From Candidatus Omnitrophota bacterium (GTDB taxonomy: Bacteria; Omnitrophota; Gorgyraeia; JABMRN01), in contig JABMRN010000014.1 of the NCBI GenBank assembly GCA_013202515.1, positions 1 to 5,797 of the forward strand: DNA of 5,797 bases, given 5' to 3'. The position numbers and the translations under genes were made by a program. Each line of letters begins with the position of its first letter. Positions within the stretch are counted from its first letter, which is position 1. This document shows, one piece after another, positions 1 to 5,252 of this stretch. The notes under the pieces were generated by a model. That model worked only from the letters and a program-made list of their open reading frames with translations. It was not told the DNA's origin and made no database searches.

Positions 1-3000
1 GGATTCATTTCTCCTAATCCTTTATATCTTTGAATGCGCATTCCGCGCTTGCCTTCAGTTCTCACATAACCCAACAGCTCCTTAAGGCTGAATAGCTCCC
101 TTGATTCTTCTGCACATCTAACTTTATAAAGCGCCGCTCTTTTTGATCTTGCCTCTTCCTTTTTAAGCTTTTTACCTTTAACCTCAAATGCCGGATCGTA
201 GTCTGAAATATCCACCTTGAGCTGCTTTATTTTGCTTATGATGTTATCAAGCTCTCTGGCTTCATAAAACTCGGTTACATCTATAGCCTTGGCTACTTCC
301 TCGCGCGTCACCTTTTCGCCAGCACCCGCCACAACCAGGTCCTTGCCTACACGCTTTTCCTGCAGTTTTATGAGCTTGGCCAATTCATCCTCATTATACA
401 AAAATATGGCCTCATCCTCCACTTTCGCACTATACGCAGGGAGCTTTTTGGTCTTTGGGTGTCTTAAAGACAGGTATTTTGAGAATTTCACTCCACGCCT
501 GTCTATTGAATGAGAGAGGCTTTCCAGCTCAATAAGAAGGTCCAAAAGCGCCCTCAATTTCTTATCTTTCAGGATAGCCTTGTCGCGCAGCCTTTTAACC
601 TCCATGTTCTCTGTGCCGAGTTCTATGAGGAGGCTGTTCATCTCTTCTTCTGTTTCAATGTATTCCTCCCTATTGCCCCTTTTTATTTTATATAGGGGCG
701 GCTGTGCTATATAAATGTGCCCCTTTTCCACAAGCTGGGGCATCTGCCTGTAGAAGAAAGTCAAAAGAAGCGTTCTTATGTGGGAACCGTCAATATCGGC
801 ATCGCACATTAGAATTATTTTACTGTATCTTAATTTTTCGAGATTGAATTCGTTTGAGATACCTGTGCCGATCGCCGTTATTATCGTTCTTATCTCTTCG
901 TTGCTTAATACCTTATCAAGTCTTGCCTTCTCAACATTTAAAATTTTTCCCTTTAACGGCAAGATTGCCTGGAATCTTCTGTCGCGGGCTTGCTTCGCAC
1001 TATTATGAACAAAAACACCGCTAGCCAATGCAAAATTATGGACATTTGGGATTTCGATATCATAGACATCGACTTTTTCGTTCAAAAAAACGATTTTCTT
1101 AATTTTATGGTTATAGTTTCGGACGGCCTCGACAAGCTCCTCCCTATCATTAAAAAACCTTTCCTGTAGCGTATTTAATTTAAGTAGATTTTTGTTTACT
1201 TTCGGCAATGCCGTTCTTTCCTTTTCATAATAATCAATATCGCCGTACTTTTCATATACCTTTCTCAGGAATCCCATGCTATTACTGAAATACGTCTTAC
1301 TATAAGCATCTTTTCGTGTTCTCCTAAAATCCAGAGTCCACTGTTCCTTGGTTTTTCCTCTTCTCCAGTTCGAAAGATCCATGTCCTGCCACTGCTTTTT
1401 ACTTTTTTCGGATAAATATTCTTTTGCCCCGGGGTAATCCCTAAAATATTGCCTAACCCTATCAGACTGTTTTTCTCTATTTTCTTTCTTGGCCCAATAT
1501 CTCTTTTGAGCCCTAGTAAGCCTTGCTAATGACTCTTTTCTATAATGTTCGTTTTTGTAATAAAAATCCAAGAATTTCTCAACCATATATTTCTTATATT
1601 TTGGGTCTTCCCATTGCTTTTTTGCCCTTGCCCTTAATGCCTCCCCCAATCTTTCCTTCATAATTTTTGATATCTTCTTGCGATATTCGAGGCTCCGCTT
1701 AATTCTATTGCATTTCTCTATCGCGTCTTGCCTGTGAAGGGTGCGCGAGATATGTCTTTTATGAAGGCCTAGATGGTTTTCTTTACTCATCCTAACGATA
1801 TTGTCAGGGTTATTGTTCAATTTGTTAAAATCGGCGTGGTGCTTGTGAGAGCCTGAGTTTTTATCATAAACCCCATTCCCAACATTGTAATCATCCGCCA
1901 GCATGTGGGTGAATGTCCATTTATTGGTTTTAGGGTTAAAAATCATCTCATATCCTTCTATTGTTATCCTATGTTTTATTTCTGAAAGCTTCTTTCTAAG
2001 CGGCATAAGGCTCATGTTGGGTTTTAGATCTTTTGCCTGCACATAGGCAGTGTCTCGCAGCATAAACTTGTGGTCCGGGGTACAAATTATCTCGTCTCCA
2101 TTATCCAGCACTACTTTTACCACAGACGCGTTCCTTCTGGTAAGCCGAGGATGCAAAATCTTCTCTACGCCGACAGCGCCGTTATCTTTTATGACATAAC
2201 AATAATTCGTTTTCCCTTCCAGCCATTCTTTTCTGAGCTCTTCAAATGTCAAATTCCTTCCATCGGCTAGGGCCACTTTAGTGTCTCCCGAAAAACAGCC
2301 CCCGGCTGAATCGCCTTCCACAAGATAAACCTCTGTCATGGATGGATCCTCTTCCGAACAATCAGCGAGTTTTCCCGGCAACGCTCCTGATTCAAGCGCA
2401 CCTTTTCTCCGGGTAAGCTCTCTTGCCTTTCTTGCAGCATCCCTTGCCCGTGCAGCTAAAACCGCTTTTTCCACGATCTTATTTCCGACTGAGGGGTTTT
2501 CTTCAAGAAAGGAACCCAGCGTTTCGTTTGTTATTGCCTCGACGATTCCCTCTACCTCGGAATTGCCCAGCTTTGATTTGGTCTGACCCTCGAACTGTGG
2601 ATTGGGGATCTTCACGCTTATAACGGCTGTAAGCCCTTCCCTCGTATCGTCGCCGGTAAGAGAGGCGCCGTCCTTTAAAATCTTTTTTGATCTGCAGTAC
2701 TGATTAAGGGTCCTTGTAAGGGCCGACTTAAATCCGGTCAGGTGTGTTCCGCCTTCTATAGTATTGATGTTATTGGCGAAACTGAATATATTTTCTGCGT
2801 ATCCGTCGTTATACTGCATCGCAAGTTCGGCTACAACGTAATTTTTCTCTTTGATAAAATACATCACCTTTTTATGCAGCATGTTCTTGTTTTTATTAAG
2901 GTGCTCCACGAACGAAACAATGCCCCCTTTGTAGCTAAAGATGTTTTCCTTATCCGTTCTTTCGTCTTTAAGCGTTATCGTAATTCCCTTGTTCAAAAAG

Positions 3001-3665
3001 GCAAGCTCTCTAAGCCTGTTGGATAAAATATCAAAGTTGTACATAAACTTGGCGCCAAAGATTTCCCTGTCCGGTTTAAAGGTTACGCTTGTGCCTGTTT
3101 TCTTTGCCTTCCCAACCGTCTTCATCTTTGAGGCAGTTTTGCCCTTTTCGTACTCCTGAAAATATATAGTGTTGTCTCTTCTTACCTCCACTTCAAGCCA
3201 TTCGGACAGCGCGTTCACGACGCTGACTCCGACACCGTGCAAGCCCCCGGCTACCTTGTAAATCCTGTGATCGAATTTACCCCCGGCGTGAAGCGTGGTC
3301 ATGACAACTTCAAGGGCTGGTTTTTTGAGCTTCTTGTGCATGTCTACAGGTATGCCCCTGCCGTTATCGATAACGGTTACGCTGTTATCGCCATGGATTT
3401 CGACATTGATAGTATCGCAGTAGCCTGCCAATGCCTCGTCGATTGAGTTATCAACCACCTCAAACACCAGGTGATGAAGGCCCCTTGTTGTGGTATCGCC
3501 GATATACATCGCCGGTCTTTTTCTTACGGCGTCGACGCCCTCTAATACCTGTATAGTGGTGGCATCGTATTTTTTGACCTGAGAGGCATCTGCCGTAGAA
3601 GCTTTTTCTTTCTTTAGGTCCTTATCTTTTACATTTTGATTGTCTGTTTTCGCCTTCTTCTTCAT
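1..3665 (-). CDS. gyrB: DNA gyrase subunit B, interrupted by an in-frame intein; 3' end outside window
   Basis: Gyrase B subunit, which with GyrA introduces negative supercoils using ATP. The frame is open for 1221 codons and runs off the left edge at the motif RYKGLGEMN, so roughly 50 C-terminal residues are missing by comparison with E. coli GyrB. Extein part 1 (456 residues) has the GHKL ATPase motifs: EVVDNSIDEAL (69-79), VIDNGRGIP (98-106), LHAGGKF (125-131), GGLHGVG (140-146) and the QTK loop (361-363). It ends at EGDSAGG, whose Glu450 is the TOPRIM metal ligand. A 432-residue intein follows. Extein part 2 resumes with SAKQARDRRFQ and carries the TOPRIM acidic cluster DADID at 789-803, then a ~200-residue insertion of the Gram-negative GyrB type before the YKGLGE motif. 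The start ATG (3663-3665) has GAAAGGA upstream. It gives a Lys-rich extension of about 26 residues relative to E. coli, and I see no in-frame GTG or ATG nearer the conserved part. ParE is less likely, given the insertion, the gene order and the intein site. Confidence 0.97.
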   Translation of the reverse strand, partial: MKKKAKTDNQNVKDKDLKKEKASTADASQVKKYDATTIQVLEGVDAVRKRPAMYIGDTTTRGLHHLVFEVVDNSIDEALAGYCDTINVEIHGDNSVTVIDNGRGIPVDMHKKLKKPALEVVMTTLHAGGKFDHRIYKVAGGLHGVGVSVVNALSEWLEVEVRRDNTIYFQEYEKGKTASKMKTVGKAKKTGTSVTFKPDREIFGAKFMYNFDILSNRLRELAFLNKGITITLKDERTDKENIFSYKGGIVSFVEHLNKNKNMLHKKVMYFIKEKNYVVAELAMQYNDGYAENIFSFANNINTIEGGTHLTGFKSALTRTLNQYCRSKKILKDGASLTGDDTREGLTAVISVKIPNPQFEGQTKSKLGNSEVEGIVEAITNETLGSFLEENPSVGNKIVEKAVLAARARDAARKARELTRRKGALESGALPGKLADCSEEDPSMTEVYLVEGDSAGGCFSGDTKVALADGRNLTFEELRKEWLEGKTNYCYVIKDNGAVGVEKILHPRLTRRNASVVKVVLDNGDEIICTPDHKFMLRDTAYVQAKDLKPNMSLMPLRKKLSEIKHRITIEGYEMIFNPKTNKWTFTHMLADDYNVGNGVYDKNSGSHKHHADFNKLNNNPDNIVRMSKENHLGLHKRHISRTLHRQDAIEKCNRIKRSLEYRKKISKIMKERLGEALRARAKKQWEDPKYKKYMVEKFLDFYYKNEHYRKESLARLTRAQKRYWAKKENREKQSDRVRQYFRDYPGAKEYLSEKSKKQWQDMDLSNWRRGKTKEQWTLDFRRTRKDAYSKTYFSNSMGFLRKVYEKYGDIDYYEKERTALPKVNKNLLKLNTLQERFFNDREELVEAVRNYNHKIKKIVFLNEKVDVYDIEIPNVHNFALASGVFVHNSAKQARDRRFQAILPLKGKILNVEKARLDKVLSNEEIRTIITAIGTGISNEFNLEKLRYSKIILMCDADIDGSHIRTLLLTFFYRQMPQLVEKGHIYIAQPPLYKIKRGNREEYIETEEEMNSLLIELGTENMEVKRLRDKAILKDKKLRALLDLLIELESLSHSIDRRGVKFSKYLSLRHPKTKKLPAYSAKVEDEAIFLYNEDELAKLIKLQEKRVGKDLVVAGAGEKVTREEVAKAIDVTEFYEARELDNIISKIKQLKVDISDYDPAFEVKGKKLKKEEARSKRAALYKVRCAEESRELFSLKELLGYVRTEGKRGMRIQRYKGLGEMN
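1263..1730 (-). other. Basic Trp-repeat region of the intein, probable DNA-binding linker
   Basis: Intein residues about 190-345 are very rich in Lys, Arg, Glu, Tyr and Trp and look helical. A degenerate unit recurs with a Trp in a basic context: AKKQWEDPKYKK (Trp229), QKRYWAKKENREK (Trp268), SKKQWQDMD (Trp303) and KTKEQWTLDFRR (Trp320). Similar basic repeats accompany HNH and GIY-YIG homing endonucleases, where they are thought to contact DNA. The DNA-binding role here is inference. The region is absent from minimal inteins and is not needed for the splicing fold. Confidence 0.55.
1758..1880 (-). other. HNH endonuclease core within the GyrB intein
   Basis: Intein residues about 140-180. The stretch HKHHADFNKLNNNPDN (151-166) followed by SKENHLGLH (171-179) fits the HNH homing endonuclease pattern: His-His-x-Asp-x-Asn, then Asn-Asn-x-Pro-x-Asn, then a downstream His. 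The likely metal-site and general-base residues are His153/His154, Asn162/163 and His175 or His179. None of them is visibly lost, so the nuclease may be active, which would allow homing into intein-free gyrB alleles. Activity is inferred, not shown. Confidence 0.88.
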
Positions 3666-3673
3666 TCCTTGAT

Positions 3674-3680
3674 TCCTTTC
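3674..3680 (-). promoter_or_regulatory. Ribosome binding site of gyrB
   Basis: Minus-strand GAAAGGA lies 8 nt before the ATG at 3663-3665. A second AAGGA directly abuts the ATG and is too close to act as the Shine-Dalgarno. The site sits in the 34-bp dciA-gyrB gap and supports the ATG start with its Lys-rich extension. No promoter or terminator is evident in this short gap, so gyrB is probably co-transcribed with dnaN and dciA. Confidence 0.7.
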
Positions 3681-3699
3681 GGTCGCCTAGGATAATGGG

Positions 3700-3999
3700 T
3701 TATATTTCTCCTATCCTGAACCTTATTTCCTTTATTTTTTTTGTCTTTAGCTGTTTATTAAGCCTTCTTATTATTTCGTTTTTTTTAAGCGTCAGCTCAT
3801 AGAGCCGGCTTGAATCGCTTACGTTTACCGATAGTTTTCCGGAGCGGAGATTCTTGGGTTTTGTGTGTTCCGAAGCATCTTTTCCGACGGCCCCTTTCCA
3901 CAGCTCAAAAAAATCAACATCTCTACCGCCCTCCTTTTTCTCAATCTTATCGATAAGGCCTTTTAGTACATCCTTTAGGGGCGCATTGTCTTTATTCAT
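3700..3999 (-). CDS. dciA: DciA-like protein (DUF721), probable replicative helicase loader/operator
   Basis: Small 99-residue protein of the DUF721 family. Family members called DciA bind the replicative helicase DnaB and help place it at the origin in bacteria lacking DnaC or DnaI loaders. Seen here: a charged N-terminal helix (about 7-23), then the family pattern LW-x4-G (33-39), THTxP-like HTKPKNL (45-51), GKLSVNVSDSS (54-64), a Leu-rich helix (66-85) and the terminal strand KEIRFRIGEI (90-99), consistent with the KH-like fold. The protein stops right after the domain core and lacks the long tails of many DciA proteins. Its ATG overlaps the dnaN stop as ATGA (3996-3999). The upstream Shine-Dalgarno is weak (CTTGGGCA), so translational coupling to dnaN is likely. 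Family assignment is good; the helicase role is inferred from the family and the replication locus. Confidence 0.85.
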   Translation of the reverse strand: MNKDNAPLKDVLKGLIDKIEKKEGGRDVDFFELWKGAVGKDASEHTKPKNLRSGKLSVNVSDSSRLYELTLKKNEIIRRLNKQLKTKKIKEIRFRIGEI

Positions 4000-5096
4000 T
4001 GCCCAAGCTGCATCGGCAAGACGACGTAGATATACTCGCCGCCTATTCTTAAAACGCCGGGTTTGTCGGCATCCTCTATTTCAAGCTCTATTTCTTCCTG
4101 GCTTAAATTCTTCAGTGCATCTATTATGTATGCAGGGTTAAACCCTACTGAGACGTTCCTTCCACCGTATGTTATACTGACTTCCTCTTTAACTTCTCCC
4201 ATATATGGGGCGCTTTTTGAAACCGTTATCTTATTCTTTGCTATATCCATTTTTACAGCAAGCGAATCCTGATTCGTAAATAAGCTCGCCCTTTTTGTTG
4301 CCGCCAATAGTTCATTTCTGTTGACCTTGATCTTTTCCTGCCGCTCTTTCGGTATTACCTGTTCGTAGCTAGGGAATTCACCCTCTACAAGCCTTGATAT
4401 TATCCTGGTTTTTCCAAGATCAAAAAACACCTGATTTTCACCGAATGATATCTTTAAATCCCCCTCATCATCTAAGATCTTCAATAATTCATTTGTTGTT
4501 TTAGAAGGAATAATGACCCTCTTATCAAGGCTGCTTTTCCCCTCAAACCCCTCTTCGGTCACTGCCAGCCTTCTTCCGTCTGTTGCCACTAGCTTTAGTT
4601 TTTGGTTCTTTATGATAAAAAGCACCCCATTTAAAATGTACCTAGCTTCATCCTTGCTTACCGCGAAGTTCGTTAAGGAAAGCATTTTCTTTAACAGACC
4701 GCAGGAAATAGTAATTGCATCTTTGTCTTTAAATTCGGGTGTCTGGGGGAATTCTTCTTTAGGCAAGCCCACTATTTTAAAATGCGCCTTCCCGCAGTCT
4801 ATATATACTGTATTGTTCTTCTTTAATAGAACCGACATTGTATTTTCATTGGGAAGTTCTTTAACTATGTCTATAAGTTTTTTTGCCGGTATTGTTATGC
4901 TTCCCACTTCTTTTATCTTAGCTTCTATTTTAGATGATATACCTATATCTAGATCTGTTGCCGCTACCTTTATGGTGCTTTCATCTGCTTCAAGTAGGAG
5001 GTTTGATAATATAGGTAGTGCGTTTTTCGCTGATATAGCACTTTGGGCTATTTGTAGAATTTTCAAGAAATCAGCTTTTGTGGTTTCAAAATGCAT
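3996..5096 (-). CDS. dnaN: DNA polymerase III subunit beta (sliding clamp)
   Basis: Ring-shaped homodimeric clamp that tethers DNA polymerase III and other clamp-binding proteins to DNA. At 366 residues it matches the usual length, with three clamp domains at about 1-120, 128-248 and 250-366. Recognisable motifs are LPILSNLLLEA (28-38), ATDLDIGI (46-53), ATDGRRLAVTE (171-181) and SRLVEGEFPSYEQVIP (234-249). The C-terminus reads VVLPMQLGQ, whereas the family usually ends close to MPMRL: the Arg is Gln and two residues are added. This segment lines the peptide-binding pocket. The ATG start is preceded by AAGGAG with 7-nt spacing and opens with MHFETTKADF, typical of family N-termini. The gene lies 156 bp downstream of dnaA and overlaps dciA by 4 bp. 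Antisense open frames over it are shadows. Confidence 0.98.
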   Translation of the reverse strand: MHFETTKADFLKILQIAQSAISAKNALPILSNLLLEADESTIKVAATDLDIGISSKIEAKIKEVGSITIPAKKLIDIVKELPNENTMSVLLKKNNTVYIDCGKAHFKIVGLPKEEFPQTPEFKDKDAITISCGLLKKMLSLTNFAVSKDEARYILNGVLFIIKNQKLKLVATDGRRLAVTEEGFEGKSSLDKRVIIPSKTTNELLKILDDEGDLKISFGENQVFFDLGKTRIISRLVEGEFPSYEQVIPKERQEKIKVNRNELLAATKRASLFTNQDSLAVKMDIAKNKITVSKSAPYMGEVKEEVSITYGGRNVSVGFNPAYIIDALKNLSQEEIELEIEDADKPGVLRIGGEYIYVVLPMQLGQ

Positions 5097-5103
5097 TATA
5101 CAT

Positions 5104-5109
5104 CTCCTT
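5104..5109 (-). promoter_or_regulatory. Ribosome binding site of dnaN
   Basis: Minus-strand AAGGAG, 7 nt before the dnaN ATG at 5094-5096, is a near-perfect Shine-Dalgarno. Another ATG (5101-5103) overlaps the end of the site but is out of frame and too close to be used. Confidence 0.85.
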
Positions 5110-5134
5110 TTCTAGTTTACTCTAATGTATTAAT

Positions 5135-5154
5135 AAAGTAGTACTATATAGTAG
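5135..5154 (-). promoter_or_regulatory. DnaA-trio-like tract and start of AT-rich unwinding region
   Basis: The minus strand reads CTACTATATAGTACTACTTT, starting 3 nt after the trio-proximal DnaA box and continuing into AT-rich TATTAATACATTAG. The complementary strand therefore shows repeated 3'-GAT/GAT-like triplets, as in the B. subtilis DnaA-trio element (CTACTATTACTTCTACTA as I recall it). The centre is a perfect 12-bp palindrome, TACTATATAGTA (5142-5153), which breaks the triplet phase, so the trio reading is not perfect. The GC cluster usual between box and trios is reduced to GC. Confidence 0.5.
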
Positions 5155-5157
5155 TGC

Positions 5158-5166
5158 TGTTGATAA
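5158..5166 (-). promoter_or_regulatory. DnaA box TTATCAACA (trio-proximal)
   Basis: Minus-strand TTATCAACA differs from the consensus TTATCCACA at one position. It is followed on the same strand by GC and then the CTACTA tract, which is where the box that anchors DnaA loading onto an unwinding region is expected. Confidence 0.75.
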
Positions 5167-5214
5167 CTTAACAATCCCTAACCTGCTACCAAGCAACAAC
5201 TTACAAAAATTAAG

Positions 5215-5223
5215 TTATCAACA
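5215..5223 (+). promoter_or_regulatory. DnaA box TTATCAACA
   Basis: Same 9-mer as the box in the other arm of the inverted repeat, on the plus strand, with one mismatch to the TTATCCACA consensus. It is separated by only 2 bp from the next box, giving an 11-bp period that places both boxes on nearly the same helix face. Confidence 0.75.
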
Positions 5224-5225
5224 GC

Positions 5226-5234
5226 TTTTCCACA
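5226..5234 (+). promoter_or_regulatory. DnaA box-like TTTTCCACA
   Basis: Plus-strand TTTTCCACA has one mismatch to TTATCCACA and lies in tandem with the neighbouring box. It is 18 bp beyond the dnaA stop codon. Confidence 0.65.
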
Positions 5235-5252
5235 TATTAACAGTTTCTTATA

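Larger units (their letters stand above)
1002..2297 (-). mobile_element. GyrB intein (432 aa) with HNH homing endonuclease
   Basis: Self-splicing protein element translated in frame inside gyrB. The boundaries are clear because the conserved GyrB motif EGDSAGG|SAKQ is split exactly there. Seen in the sequence: block A CFSGDTKVAL (residues 1-10, nucleophile Cys1); block B with TPDH at 73-76 (TxxH); block F KVDVYDIEIPNVHNFAL (408-424); block G ASGVFVHN (425-432) with the His-Asn end; and Ser as the first C-extein residue. The splicing domain (about 1-105 plus 385-432) closely resembles what I remember of the Synechocystis GyrB intein, including CFSGDT, CTPDHKFMLRD and SLMPL, so this is the same insertion-site allele. 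Between the halves lie an HNH nuclease (about 140-180) and a basic helical region with Trp-containing repeats (about 190-345). No stop codon or frameshift interrupts it, so it is predicted to splice. Unspliced GyrB would have its TOPRIM Glu separated from the DxD motif. Confidence 0.96.
5156..5225. repeat. Perfect 16-bp inverted repeat carrying DnaA boxes
   Basis: The left arm GCTGTTGATAACTTAA (5156-5171) is the exact reverse complement of the right arm TTAAGTTATCAACAGC (5210-5225), with a 38-nt loop. Each arm includes a complete TTATCAACA box, one per strand, so the boxes face outwards in opposite orientation. The arms are longer than the 9-bp boxes and match perfectly, so conservation extends beyond DnaA binding alone. 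The long loop and the lack of a T-run argue against a rho-independent terminator. Confidence 0.9.
5097..5252. other. oriC: Putative replication origin (oriC) in the dnaA-dnaN gap
   Basis: This is the only substantial non-coding stretch in the window (156 bp) and lies in the classic origin position between dnaA and dnaN. Reading from dnaA to dnaN it contains two DnaA boxes (TGTGGAAAA and TGTTGATAA as read on the minus strand), a 38-bp spacer, a third box TTATCAACA, then CTACTATATAGTACTACT and an AT-rich stretch before the dnaN ribosome binding site. The same order of DnaA box, DnaA-trio and AT-rich unwinding region is known from the Bacillus subtilis dnaA-dnaN origin. The sequence elements are visible; origin function is inferred. 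The same boxes could instead, or also, autoregulate dnaN. I see no convincing -35/-10 pair. Confidence 0.72.

Noticed and set aside
1002..2297. Group I/II intron or a frameshifted split of gyrB instead of an intein
   Set aside because: The insertion is a whole number of codons, has no stop, stays in the gyrB frame and shows all protein-splicing blocks, so it is a protein-level element.
289..3446. Several plus-strand open frames of 60-95 codons opposite gyrB
   Set aside because: All are antisense to the continuous gyrB/intein frame, have no recognisable motifs and no supporting context.
3666..3699. Promoter or terminator in the dciA-gyrB gap
   Set aside because: 34 bp is too short, with only a ribosome binding site visible; the weak complementarity around CCTAG/TAGG does not form a convincing stem.
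4513..5115. 200-codon plus-strand open frame opposite dnaN
   Set aside because: It is fully antisense to a clearly conserved dnaN. The product is a low-complexity Ser/Phe/Leu sequence, typical of a shadow frame, with no family resemblance.
5156..5225. Rho-independent terminator after dnaA
   Set aside because: The arms are AT-rich, the loop is 38 nt and no T-run follows on the transcribed strand; the DnaA boxes in the arms explain the symmetry better.
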